Notes under the pieces: generated by a model
What the model was told of the DNA's origin: nothing
What the model saw: only the letters and a program-made list of their open reading frames with translations
The model's database searches: none
Made by a program: the position numbers and the translations under genes
NCBI RefSeq assembly: GCF_019090165.1
Contig: NZ_JAHRIB010000181.1
Coordinates: 95,276-159,275, forward strand
Length of the DNA: 64,000 nucleotides
Reading direction: 5' to 3'
DNA from: Streptomyces sp. BV286
GTDB taxonomy: Bacteria > Actinomycetota > Actinomycetes > Streptomycetales > Streptomycetaceae
In this document: in pieces, positions 1-9,300 of the stretch
Position numbering within the stretch: position 1 is the first letter of the stretch
How the letters are laid out: the number at the start of each line of letters is the position of its first letter

Positions 1-406
1 CGCGGAACCCGAGCCGCGCGTAGAAGGGCTCCGGCCCACCGTCACCCGGCCCCCACGACACCCACAGCCGTCGTTCACCGCGACGCCGGGCCTCGGCACA
101 CACCGCCGCCACCGCGAAGCTGCCGTATCCCCGGCGCTGCTGATCCGCAGCGATGTTGAGGCGCCACAGATAACTCCGATACGGCTCCACGGTGTTCGCC
201 GGGTCGAAGCCGGCCATGACGAACCCGACCAACCGCTCCCCGTCACGGATCGCCCGGGGCCAGGCGACCTCCCCGTACGCGTAGGCCTCGGCCAGTGAGG
301 TCACGACCGGGTCGACGAATCGCTCCTGGCCGGGCCCCACGCGCAGTCGGCACACCGCATCGACGTTCTCCGGAGTGATCTTCACCAGATGCAGGGATGG
401 GCTCAC
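1..406 (-). CDS. GNAT-family N-acetyltransferase (3' end cut off by window)
   Basis: Reads as a GNAT acetyltransferase, most like the spermine/spermidine N-acetyltransferase type, which moves acetyl from acetyl-CoA to an amine. The GTG start at 406 has AGGAG about 7 nt upstream and the protein begins VSPSLHLVKITPENV. The acetyl-CoA-binding motif A is visible as QQRRGYGSFAV near residues 92-102, and a C-terminal FYARLGFR segment is typical of the fold. The last codons lie outside the window, so roughly 135 residues are seen of a usual 150-180. It is transcribed divergently from the endoglucanase at 717. The family is clear; the substrate is a guess. Confidence 0.85.
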   Translation of the reverse strand, partial: MSPSLHLVKITPENVDAVCRLRVGPGQERFVDPVVTSLAEAYAYGEVAWPRAIRDGERLVGFVMAGFDPANTVEPYRSYLWRLNIAADQQRRGYGSFAVAAVCAEARRRGERRLWVSWGPGDGGPEPFYARLGFR

Positions 407-594
407 GAATCGACACTCCTCGTATGACCGGTCAGCATCAACTACTACCACCCGGCCGCCCAAACGTCGCCGCCCGACCGCCCAAGACCAAGCCGGTGCG
501 GCCCGCATGAGGCGAGGCTCGCACAGGCAGGTGATGCAACATCGGCCCTACGGGCCGCACGCCGGGCATTCGCATCGCACGGCTACCGCAAGGG

Positions 595-623
595 TTGTCA
601 GGGTCATGGCTGCCTTCTACAGT
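595..623 (+). promoter_or_regulatory. Putative housekeeping promoter of the GH12 endoglucanase
   Basis: TTGTCA at 595-600 and TACAGT at 618-623 are separated by exactly 17 nt, a good match to a primary-sigma promoter. The predicted transcription start near 630 lies just before the CebR palindrome at 640-653. This is sequence inspection only; the start is not mapped. The rest of the 310-bp gap between 407 and 716 shows no gene. Confidence 0.5.
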
Positions 624-639
624 CCCAGCAGAACGGAAA

Positions 640-653
640 TGGGAGCGCTCCCA
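640..653. promoter_or_regulatory. CebR-type operator (perfect 14-bp palindrome)
   Basis: TGGGAGCGCTCCCA is the consensus operator of CebR, the LacI-family cellobiose/cellotriose-responsive repressor that controls cellulase genes in Streptomyces. Here it is a perfect palindrome 64 bp upstream of the endoglucanase start and just downstream of the likely transcription start, so bound CebR would block elongation or initiation. The consensus is established knowledge; occupancy here is inferred. Confidence 0.85.
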
Positions 654-716
654 ACACGGGGAACCCGGGAGTGCCAGCACCACGTCCATCTCCCGGCAGC
701 TCCGAAAGAGGTCCCC

Positions 717-1844
717 ATGCGACCGTTACCGCATCTTCCACGAGCCGTGCGCGGCGCGCTGGGCGCGCTCGTCACCGCGTTCGCGACCATCGCCGCACTC
801 TCCACCGCCACGCTGCCCGCCCGCGCCGACACGACCGTCTGCGAACAGTTCGGCTCGACCGTCGTCCAGGGGCGCTATGTCGTCCAGAACAACCGCTGGG
901 GCACCAACGACCCCCAGTGCGTCACCGCCACCGACACCGGCTTCCGGGTCTCCCGGGCCGACGGTTCCGTACCCACCAACGGCGCGCCCAAGTCGTACCC
1001 CTCCCTGTTCAACGGCTGCCATTACACCAACTGCTCGCCGGGCACCGCTCTCCCCGCGCAGCTCTCGAGCATCTCCAGCGCGCCGAGCAGCATCTCGTAC
1101 GGCTATGTCGGCGATGCCGTGTACAACGCCTCGTACGACATCTGGCTGGACCCGGCGCCCCGCACCGACGGCGTGAACCGGACCGAGATCATGATCTGGT
1201 TCAACAAGGTGGGCCCGATCCAGCCCATCGGCACCCAGGTCGGCACGGCGACCGTGGGCGGACGCACCTGGCAGGTCTGGTCGGGCAACAACGGTGCCAA
1301 CGACGTCCTGTCCTTCGTCGCCCCGTCGGCGATCGGCAGTTGGAGCTTCGACGTGATGGACTTCGTCCGGCAGGCGGTGACCCGGGGACTGGCGCAGAAC
1401 AACTGGTACCTGACGAGCGTTCAGGCCGGCTTCGAGCCCTGGCAGAACGGCACGGGCCTGACCGTGAACTCGTTCTCCTCGACCGTCAACACAGGGGGCG
1501 GCGGGCCCGGCGGCCCGGGCGGCGGCGCGGCCTGCGAGGTGGCGTACACCACGAACGTGTGGCAGGGCGGCTTCACCGCGAACGTCACCGCCACCAACAC
1601 CGGTTCGGCGCCCCTCGACGGCTGGCGACTCGCCTTCACCCTGCCCTCCGGCCAGAGCATCACCAGCGCCTGGAACGCCTCCGTGTCGCCGTCCTCGGGA
1701 CCGGTCACGGCGAGCGGCCTCGCGCACAACGCGAGCATCTCCCCCGGCGGCAGCCAGACGTTCGGGTTCCAGGGCACCTACAGCGGCGCCTTCGCCGCTC
1801 CGGGCGGGTTCAGCCTCAACGGGACTGCCTGCACGCGGGCGTGA
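717..1844 (+). CDS. Secreted endoglucanase, GH12 catalytic domain plus CBM2
   Basis: A secreted cellulase that hydrolyses internal beta-1,4-glucan bonds with retention. The 375-aa protein starts at ATG 717 with AGAGG upstream; the longer open frame back to 375 lacks this support. A signal peptide ends at about ARA-37. The GH12 domain spans about 40-258, with the nucleophile in EIMIWF (Glu157) and the acid/base in GFEPW (Glu240). A Gly/Pro linker (about 260-271) leads to a C-terminal CBM2 cellulose-binding domain (about 272-375) with the paired cysteines near its ends. The CebR palindrome upstream implies induction by cello-oligosaccharides. Family and architecture are secure; whether xyloglucan is also cut cannot be told. 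Confidence 0.95.
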   Translation: MRPLPHLPRAVRGALGALVTAFATIAALSTATLPARADTTVCEQFGSTVVQGRYVVQNNRWGTNDPQCVTATDTGFRVSRADGSVPTNGAPKSYPSLFNGCHYTNCSPGTALPAQLSSISSAPSSISYGYVGDAVYNASYDIWLDPAPRTDGVNRTEIMIWFNKVGPIQPIGTQVGTATVGGRTWQVWSGNNGANDVLSFVAPSAIGSWSFDVMDFVRQAVTRGLAQNNWYLTSVQAGFEPWQNGTGLTVNSFSSTVNTGGGGPGGPGGGAACEVAYTTNVWQGGFTANVTATNTGSAPLDGWRLAFTLPSGQSITSAWNASVSPSSGPVTASGLAHNASISPGGSQTFGFQGTYSGAFAAPGGFSLNGTACTRA

Positions 1845-1925
1845 CCCCGAGGTCGCCCACAAGATGATCCACGGCTAGTGAGCCTGGATCCCAGGGCGCA
1901 GTTTCCCGCATCACAGAAGCGGACC

Positions 1926-2600
1926 TCAACGGCCCGCGGACCGGGGCGACTCACGGCCGGGCCCGGTTCGCGCGGCCGTGGGGGCAGTTCCGCGGGGAAC
2001 CGGTCCCTCGCCCGCGTAGGTGTCGCCGTGTGGTGCGGACGGCACCTCGTCCTCGGCGAGCGTCAGGCTGGGCCAGGGCCTGGCGAGGGTCGCGTCGTCC
2101 AGGGTGATGCCGAGGTGGTCGAGGATGAGGGCCATCACGGGCGCCATCCCGGCGTCCTCGCCCTCGTGCGCGGCGAGTGCCGCCTCGACCCGATCCCACC
2201 AGGCTGTGGTCGGCTCGGGCCGGGTGTACTCCATGCCGGGCTCAAAATTCTCGACGCACTCGCCGTCACGCCAGTACTGAAAGACGTTCATACCGTCGGT
2301 GGTCGCCATGCTGTACGTCTCGGTACCCCGGGACAGCTTCGCGAGCGGGCCGTCCAAAGCACCGATGCCGCCATCCTCCTCGACGCAGAACGTCCACTCA
2401 CCGAGTGAGCCGGCCCGCAGGAGCGAGGCCTCCTCGTCGCCCGGGGCAAGATCCAAGGCAGCATCCCAGTCGAGCAGGCGCGCCTGGTCCGGGTCGGCCC
2501 CGTACCGGGTGAAAACCTCCTCAGAGCTCACGCCCCGGGTGAAGGTGACACACACCCAGGCCACGGCCCAGCGGAGCGAATCAACCGCGTCTGCCGTCAT
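1926..2600 (-). CDS. DUF6461-like conserved hypothetical protein
   Basis: A 224-aa soluble protein of unknown function. The start at 2600 is set by GGAGGCAAGAG directly before ATG; the frame stays open much further upstream, but only as antisense to the Eis-type gene. The N-terminus (MTADAVDSLRWAVAWVCVTF followed by TRGVSSEEVFTRYG) has the pattern I associate with the actinobacterial DUF6461 family, and many Trp, Asp and Glu residues follow. The last 40 or so residues are Pro/Gly/Arg rich and probably disordered. It stands alone, convergent with the endoglucanase. The reading frame is well supported; the family name rests on memory of the motif. Confidence 0.75.
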   Translation of the reverse strand: MTADAVDSLRWAVAWVCVTFTRGVSSEEVFTRYGADPDQARLLDWDAALDLAPGDEEASLLRAGSLGEWTFCVEEDGGIGALDGPLAKLSRGTETYSMATTDGMNVFQYWRDGECVENFEPGMEYTRPEPTTAWWDRVEAALAAHEGEDAGMAPVMALILDHLGITLDDATLARPWPSLTLAEDEVPSAPHGDTYAGEGPVPRGTAPTAARTGPGRESPRSAGR

Positions 2601-2966
2601 CTCTTGCCTCCGTCGTTCACTTGGGGTGCCGCTCGCCGGCCACCGGCCCGGCAGCCTTCCGGCCATGCGGATGCCACGACCCCACCGACGAGGAGCCCGG
2701 CTCATGCTGCCTGACGCAGGCGATGCCCTCGGTCCCGGGGCCTCGCCAGGCGCCGGGCCGACGTCCTCTTCGCGATGCTCTGCGACGGCACCCCTACTGG
2801 CCTTCGACCTTGACCAAACACATCGGGGCACCCCCGGGACCCGGGCTGTGCCGCGTCCGGCTGCGGGCCCGGCCGTAATTCGCTTGCCCTGGCTACGGGT
2901 TGACGCTGCACTGTGGCCAGACACCATGAGTCGTGGTGCCGGTATTCCGAGGAGGCAGCGGCAACA
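2601..2966. other. Non-coding interval between divergent genes
   Basis: This 366-bp stretch separates the divergent DUF6461-like and Eis-type genes and must hold both promoters. A short perfect hairpin (GCCTG-ACG-CAGGC) lies at 2709-2721. I see no convincing gene; open frames here lack ribosome binding sites. Confidence 0.5.
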
Positions 2967-4196
2967 ATGGAGATCCGTCCCACGACCGACAAGGATCTCG
3001 ACGTCTTCGTCGACACAGTCCATGCCGCGTTCGGGCTCTTCCCGGAACCCCCGGTCGAGGGCGGCGGGCTCTGGTGGTCGGCGCTCGAAATGGACCGCTG
3101 TCTGCTCACCCTGACGCCGGACGGGCGGCCTGTCGGCACCGCCGCCGCGCACTCCTTCGAGCTCACCCTGCCCGGTGAGACCCTCGTCCCGGTCTCCGGG
3201 GTGACCGCCGTCGGCGTCCTGCCCTCGCACCGGCGCCAGGGCGTGCTCAGCGCGATGATGCGGCATCAGCTCGCTGAGTTGCGGGCCGGCGGGGAGTTCC
3301 TTTCCGTGCTGCTGGCCTCCGAGGCCTCGATCTACGGCAGGTTCGGCTACGGACCGGCGACCTACACGGCGCAGCTGACGGTGGAGCGCCCCAAGGCTGA
3401 TCTCGCCGTTTCCCGGGCACGCGGAGTGGCCGACGCACCAGCGGCCGGCTCGGACAACGGCTCGGTCGAGGTGCTGCGTCGGGCCGAGTGCGGCGCGATT
3501 CTGGAAGAGGTCTACGACCGGTACCGCCGCGCCCAGCCCGGCGCGCTGTCCCGCCCGCACCGCTGGTGGGCCTTGCGCGCGGGGCAGCCGCCTATCTCGC
3601 CGACGCCGCGCTACGTCGCCGTCCACCGGGACGCCGACGGCGTCCCGGACGGGTACGCCAGCTACTCGGTCAAGTCCGGCACCCTGACTGTCGACGAGAC
3701 CATCACCACCGACGACGCCGTCTTCACGGCCCTGGCCCGGTTCGTACTCGGACACGACCTGGTCTCAAAGGTCGTGTTCAAGCACGTCCCACCCCAGCAC
3801 CCGCTGCGCTGGCAGTTCGCGGACTTCCGCGCCGGCGAGGTGAGCGACGACATGGACTGGCTCTGGGTGCGGCTGCTGGACGTCCCGCGTGCGCTGACCG
3901 CGCGCGGCTGGGTCACGGACGGCGAGCTCGTCCTCGATATCGACGACCCGTTCTTCGGCGAACACGGCCGCTACCTGCTGACCGTCCGGGACGGCAAGGC
4001 CGACTGCGTCCCCACGGACCGGAAGCCCGACCTGTCCCTGGACGTGCGCGACCTGGGCTCCGTCTACCTCGGCGGCACCGCCCCGAGCACGCTCATACGT
4101 GCCGGACACATCCAAGCCCACCGCCCAGACGCGGCCGCCCTCGCTGACTCCCTCTTCCGCGCCGACCGTCCCCCGCACTGCCTGCACTGGTTCTGA
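2967..4196 (+). CDS. Eis-type GNAT N-acetyltransferase
   Basis: A 409-aa protein of the Eis (enhanced intracellular survival) family, multi-site acetyltransferases that use acetyl-CoA and in mycobacteria acetylate aminoglycosides and lysines. ATG 2967 follows GGAGG at 2951-2955. The N-terminal GNAT half carries VSGVTAVGVLPSHRRQGVLS (about residues 76-95), the canonical acetyl-CoA motif. A second GNAT-like half follows, and the C-terminal SCP2-like domain ends in the conserved LHWF, whose carboxylate is catalytic in Eis. Length matches the family (about 400-420). It is monocistronic. The biological substrate is unknown; resistance to aminoglycosides is possible but not shown. Confidence 0.92.
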   Translation: MEIRPTTDKDLDVFVDTVHAAFGLFPEPPVEGGGLWWSALEMDRCLLTLTPDGRPVGTAAAHSFELTLPGETLVPVSGVTAVGVLPSHRRQGVLSAMMRHQLAELRAGGEFLSVLLASEASIYGRFGYGPATYTAQLTVERPKADLAVSRARGVADAPAAGSDNGSVEVLRRAECGAILEEVYDRYRRAQPGALSRPHRWWALRAGQPPISPTPRYVAVHRDADGVPDGYASYSVKSGTLTVDETITTDDAVFTALARFVLGHDLVSKVVFKHVPPQHPLRWQFADFRAGEVSDDMDWLWVRLLDVPRALTARGWVTDGELVLDIDDPFFGEHGRYLLTVRDGKADCVPTDRKPDLSLDVRDLGSVYLGGTAPSTLIRAGHIQAHRPDAAALADSLFRADRPPHCLHWF

Positions 4197-4614
4197 CCGC
4201 GTGCTCGCCGACCCTGCACCAGTCTCGTCAGCCCATAGTCACCCGTCGGGGCGGATGCCACCGACGGGCGAAGTGGCGAGTGGGCCGAGCCAGAGGCGGG
4301 GCAAGGGCGGCCGGGCTGGAGCGGGCACACCGTCACGAACGGGCGGACAACCTCGCCTCCCCGCGGCGGCTCGGCGAGTAACTGACCCACCACCGCCGCC
4401 TCGTCCACGGGCGGGCGGCCCGGAAATGCATCGCCTACTGGGCACGCTGCCACGCCATGCCGGTGAACCCATGTGGTCACAGCACCAGCAGCAGTCATGC
4501 ACCCCGACACCGAGGGAGCCTCAGCCCGGTCAGTTCACCCCCTGCCCTACGGCGGCTTGCCACCACCTCTGCCCTGCGAAGGCCCCACGGCGCCGGTAGA
4601 GCTACCTGTTCGGG
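4197..4614. other. 418-bp interval with no recognisable gene
   Basis: The segment between the Eis-type gene and the next small protein has open frames on both strands, but all are Pro/Arg/Gly rich, lack ribosome binding sites and look like GC-rich noise. No repeat or terminator stands out. Confidence 0.5.
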
Positions 4615-5097
4615 GTGGAGAGCGTGGACAGAGATCGAACCGCCTTCGGTCTGGGACGGGGTTCCACGGGGTTTGGGCACTTCAGCGACCCGCCATTGCC
4701 GGACGTCGACCCCAGGACGTGCCGCACTGCTTGGCACGCCGCAGCACGGGCCGGCCACGGACGAGTCGGGGACTTCACCGAGCAGAAGTATCCGCGGAGC
4801 TTCCACACCGCCACGATCGACGACCGGGCCGGCACACAAGTCGCGCTGTTCCACGCCCACTTCCCGTTGGTCGCCTTCGTAGCCGAGCAACGCCACTGGC
4901 ACACCACCGAGTTCCAGGATCCCCCGGCCTGGGCCACCACCCTCGATGACTTCGGCTTCACCATCCTGAGCGCGCTGCTGCTCCAGGCGCCGCTCACGGA
5001 GGCGGACACCTCTGCTCTGTCCGCCGGGGAGTGGCAGCAGATCAAGTACTGGCAGCCAGAGACCGTCGGCGCGGTTCTCTTCAATGAATGGGACTGA
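4615..5097 (+). CDS. Hypothetical protein, 160 aa
   Basis: Unrecognised soluble protein. The frame has a coding look from about residue 20 on (AHFPLVAFVAEQRHWHT, then a Leu-rich helix and GEWQQIKYWQPETVG), with Trp, His and Phe placed as in a folded domain. The start is uncertain: GTG at 4615 or 4624, neither with a clear Shine-Dalgarno sequence. It ends FNEWD at 5097. There is no signal peptide or membrane segment. Neighbours give no hint of function. Confidence 0.6.
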   Translation: MESVDRDRTAFGLGRGSTGFGHFSDPPLPDVDPRTCRTAWHAAARAGHGRVGDFTEQKYPRSFHTATIDDRAGTQVALFHAHFPLVAFVAEQRHWHTTEFQDPPAWATTLDDFGFTILSALLLQAPLTEADTSALSAGEWQQIKYWQPETVGAVLFNEWD

Positions 5098-5129
5098 TCG
5101 ACGATCGGGAGCGGTTCGCGCGCGGGCTT

Positions 5130-5230
5130 CGTTGATCAGAACGGTCGGCGAGGTCGTGGGAGGCCAACAGCAGGGCGCCGCCGGGTGCGACGGTGTCCAG
5201 CAGGTCACGCAGCGCGGGGTAGGGGCGCCG
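5130..5230 (-). pseudogene. Fragment resembling the end of a SAM methyltransferase fold
   Basis: On the minus strand one frame reads YPALRDLLDTVAPGGALLLA followed by SHDLADRSD, the helix-turn-strand pattern (APGGALLL) typical of strand 5 of class I methyltransferases. No start, SAM-binding motif or intact frame surrounds it; upstream text that also looks coding (EAHFLAAAGRPE) is in a different frame. I read it as a decayed remnant. It could be chance. Confidence 0.3.
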
Positions 5231-5278
5231 ACGCGCTCCGGCCGACCCGCCGCGGCCAGGAAGTGGGCTTCGCCGAAC

Positions 5279-5515
5279 TCACTGCCGAGCTGTACTCGTA
5301 CCCACGATCTCGATGGCGACCTGCAGCGGTGTCTCCGCGCGACCCAGCAGTTCCCGAGTGATCACGATCGCATGGATGACGGCCACACCGCGCTCGGCCA
5401 GGAAGGCCTGGACGGCCTCCATGCCGTCGCTCTCGAGGATGGGTCGTGACTGCTCGACCAGCGCGGCCCAGCGTGCGGCCTCCTCAGGGCGTAGTCCGTG
5501 GACGTAGTCGAACAT
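5279..5515 (-). CDS. Small hypothetical protein, 78 aa
   Basis: A short acidic protein beginning MFDYVHGLRPEEAARWAALV, preceded by AGGAAGAGG, an excellent ribosome binding site, which fixes the start at 5515. The sequence is helical with no membrane segment or known motif; the middle (ERGVAVIHAIVITREL) looks like a beta-alpha unit. The final residues (VGTSTARQ) run into the degraded methyltransferase-like segment, so the natural C-terminus could be altered. Function unknown. Confidence 0.65.
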   Translation of the reverse strand: MFDYVHGLRPEEAARWAALVEQSRPILESDGMEAVQAFLAERGVAVIHAIVITRELLGRAETPLQVAIEIVGTSTARQ

Positions 5516-5645
5516 GTCCTCTTCCTTCCGTGCTGAGCCGGTGGACGACTCACGTGTAGTGACGCCACGATGCCCACAAGGCATCCAGAGCCCTTGCTCC
5601 GCCGTCTCACCGACAGGATGCCCGACGAGACGCCATGATGGCCCG

Positions 5646-6317
5646 ATGGAAGACGGGAACGCGTTGGCGACCCTCGCGGGAGCCCTCGTCGGCGTCCTGG
5701 CCACAGGGCTCGTAGGGTGGTTCGGCCCTCTGCGGCTCCAGAGGCGGCAGGCCGAGGCGAATGCCGGACTGCAGGAACAACTGCGCCTGCACGAACTGGG
5801 GCTGGAGGAGATGCGGACACGCAACGCTCTCGAGCTGCAACGCCTGCAGTACGAACACGAGCGGGAGTTGGGCGCGGTGCAGAGCGCACAGGCCCGGGTC
5901 GACCGCATCGTGTGCTTCCGTCTGGTGGGCAGCGCGTGGATGCAGGCGATCGTGGCCACGCTGAGCCGCCTGGAGGCAGGAGAGCAGGTGGAACTGGCAG
6001 CTTTCGACGAGGAGTTCGCAAGGCTGCGGCGGGAGACGGACGAGGCGGCAGCGCGACTGATGCTGGACGGGGTGTGGGTGTCGTCGGCCGATGACGAACA
6101 GGGGATGACGGCCCCGCTGTTCGCGGCGATGGCCCGCGCGACGGAGCTTCTGCGTCGCCATGTAGTGGGCGATGCGGCCCGCCCCGGCGTCGCGGCGGGT
6201 CCGGTTCCGGCGGAGGTGCGGGAGGCGGTGCGCGCGGCCGAAGCCGCACGGGAGCGTTTTCGGACGACACTGTTCGAATTGCTGGCGGTTGAGGGGGCAG
6301 GGGTGCGCCGCCTGTGA
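5646..6317 (+). CDS. Membrane-anchored coiled-coil hypothetical protein
   Basis: A 223-aa protein with one N-terminal hydrophobic segment (about residues 7-24, ALATLAGALVGVLATGLVGW), then a long charged helix rich in Gln/Glu/Leu (about 30-80) that should form a coiled coil, and a helical C-terminal half. ATG 5646 is the natural start before the membrane segment, although the ribosome binding site is weak. It resembles common actinobacterial single-pass proteins without assigned function. It is convergent with the large kinase gene, 24 bp away. Confidence 0.72.
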   Translation: MEDGNALATLAGALVGVLATGLVGWFGPLRLQRRQAEANAGLQEQLRLHELGLEEMRTRNALELQRLQYEHERELGAVQSAQARVDRIVCFRLVGSAWMQAIVATLSRLEAGEQVELAAFDEEFARLRRETDEAAARLMLDGVWVSSADDEQGMTAPLFAAMARATELLRRHVVGDAARPGVAAGPVPAEVREAVRAAEAARERFRTTLFELLAVEGAGVRRL

Positions 6318-6340
6318 GGGAGCGCACGGTCTGCCCGGGA

Positions 6341-9300
6341 TCAGGGACAGATGTTCCGGTAGGGAAGGTTCGGGATGTGGGTCTGCCACTCCTGCCTGCT
6401 CAACGTGCGGCTCGCTTCCGTGCATACGGCTTTGACGATCGCCTGCGGCGCCAAGGCGTAGCTCTCCAGCAGCGGGGTCTTCCCGTCGTCGTCGCTTCCG
6501 CCGTCGGAGGTGGTCAGTAGTTGTCCCGTGCGGGCGCTGAAGGCAAGGCGGGACGGCTGGTCCCTCAGGAGGAGCGGATCGCCCATCTTGCGGAGGGTGC
6601 TCGTGTCCCACAGCTCCACCGGGTCGCCATTCTGGGGAGCTGTGACCAGCGTGCGACCGTCCGCCGACAAGGCCATCTCTACTGGCGGTTCACCGAACAG
6701 CAATCCATGGCTCACCCAGTTCGATGCGACGATGCCAATGGACCGGCGCCGGGCAAGGTCCCACAGACGTACCCGTTCGTCCCCCTCGTCGGCTGCCAGT
6801 ATGTGTCCGTTGCCACTGACGGCCACCCGCCTGGTGGATGAGCCGTGAAAGGGTCTACGGATGATGTCGGTTCGTGTGTCGACGATCTCGCCTTCGTCGG
6901 TAATGACCGTGGCGCTGTCCGGTGCAAAGGCGATGGGCAGGCCCGTGACCTTCGGGACCGAGCGGGTCACGCGACCGTTGGACACGGCCCACAGCCGCAG
7001 GGAGTTGGGCCCATGGGTCGCGAGGTGTCTGCCGTCGGCGGAGAGGACGACGCCCACCGGTGACTCGTAGTAGTAGGAACTGTTGCTCTCCCCGATACCT
7101 GGATGCAAAACGGCACGGACTCGATGCCGTTCTGTGTCCCAGACAGTAACCGCGCCCTTGCCGGTCACTGCCAGGGTGCGGCCGTCGCGGCTCAGCGAGA
7201 TCCCCGACACTTTGGCGCCCTTGGCCGCGGTAAATGGTTTTCCGACCACCCGGCCACCCACGGTGTCGTGCAGTTCCACGAAGGACCGGGATGTTCCGCG
7301 TCCGGACTGCCGGCTCACCGCCAGACGGCTTCCGTCCCCGCTGAACGTCGCGTTGCGCGACGGTCCAATGCCGTACTGCGTGGCATGCGACTGCCATCCG
7401 ATGGTGCGGACCGCTGAATGCTCGCGGTGGGCAAGCGTAGTCGCGACGTAGTGCAGGACGCGCGAGTTCCGTCCGAAGCTGATGCTCGGGGGCGTGTCCA
7501 CCACGGGCAGTTCATAGCGCCCCACGGTGCCCTCTCCGGCGATGTCCTTGATCCAGATCGTTTCACGTTCGGCGATGGCCAGAAATTGACTGTCCGGGCT
7601 GAAAGCGAACTTGATGTCCCGAGCGCCCCTGACATCGTGCGCGGTGTATGGGAAAGCAGCGTCCTTCGCTGCACCGGTACGCGCGTTCCACAGGCCGAGG
7701 GCCCAGTCTCTGCTGCTGTCCACGGTGTCGGCGACTCCCCCGGCCACGCCCAGCAAGCGACTGTCCGGACTGAACTTCAACAAATCCACGCCATCGGTAT
7801 GCAGCAGCGGCTGCCCGATACGTCGTCCGGATCGGGTGTCCCACAACTCCAGCGCATCATGCCGGACGACCGCGAGCCGCCGACCGTCGGGGCTGAGGGC
7901 CACAAATGACGGGCCGACGGACCGAACTCGGACGCGGACGGTCCTGCGGTCCTTCGTGGTGTCCCAGACGTGCAGTTCGCCGCCCTCGCTCGTCGCGACG
8001 GTCCCACCGTCGCCGGACACCTCCACGGGATCGCTCTCGGAAGTTCCATAGGCTTCTTTGCCGAATGAGCGTGACGATGGCCGCCAAAGCCTGACTCCGG
8101 CTTCGCTCGGCAGAGCGATCACGGATCCGTCCTGGTTCATGACGGCGCGCGAGAACACGGAATCGAACCCTTTTGCCCTCAGTGAGAGCGTGCCCTTGAC
8201 CCTGCCGGTGGCGAGATCACTCACGATGATGCGGGCTCCGTCCCGCGCATGGGCAATGGTGGTCGTGTCGTCCGACAACATCGCTGTGCCCGCCGGAACG
8301 ACGCGTTCGTCCCGCTCCGGCTGCGTGGCGGCTGCCAGGAGGCCCGAACGCGTCTCCTCGAGGTGCGCGATCTGCCAGGCCGCCACATTGAGCAACCTGG
8401 CGGTCAAGGGGTCCCAGCGCCGCAGGGCCTCGGCACGCGACGCGGCGCGACGGGCTGCGGACTCGATCTGTTCCCGCTGCAGACGCGTGCGGCGTTCCTC
8501 GCTCAGGGTATTGATGTTCCAGGCAACGGTGGCGCTGACCACGGCGAGGAATGCCAGCACCAGAGCTGTGACGGTCAGCCGCCGGCGCTGGGCGCGCCGT
8601 CGACGGCCTACCCGCTGAGCCGTCGCCAGGTAGGCCTGTTCAAGAGGACTGAGCCGCATGTGAGCCGGTGCCGTCGTCGACCATTCGACGGTCCGCTCGA
8701 GCTCGGTGCCCTGCACCAGCGCATCGTCCTTGCGCCCATGGCCCTGCCAGGATCGGGCACCCTCGCCCAAGCGGCGGTGAATGCGCAGCCCTTCCCGGTC
8801 ATCGGAGATCCAGGAGCGCAGTCGGGGCCAAGCCACAACCAGAGCGGAGTTGCGGACTGCTACCCCGCTCACATCGCCGTCACCGCAGGTGAGCAATCCT
8901 GCTGCGGTGAACGCGGTGAGCACACCGCGGACCGATGCCGCGCGGCCCGGCGAGTCGGCGTCCGACAACTCCTCAAGAGCGACCGTGCGGACGGTGTCGC
9001 TCACGCCGGTGCGGTCGTCAGCAGGGACGACCATACGGAGGAACACTTCTCGCGCGGAGTCCTGTTCCGCGGTGCTCAGGCCGGCGAAGACATGCTCGGC
9101 GATGTCGCCGAGGGGCAACAGCGGGCCACTCGAGCCGACCGGTGGCCGCAACAACCGTGCCTGCCGGGTGCCCTCCGTCACGGCCACCTCCCCGTCCTGG
9201 CCGCAGGGCCCTCCCGGTCGGGACGTGAGACCGTACAGCAGCCCCATCGCGCTCGGCCGGTTCACCGGGTCCTCGTCCAAAGCGGCTCCCACCAGGGAAC

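Noticed and set aside
375..716. N-terminal extension of the endoglucanase frame
   Set aside because: The signal peptide and ribosome binding site place the start at 717; the extension would also cover the promoter and CebR operator.
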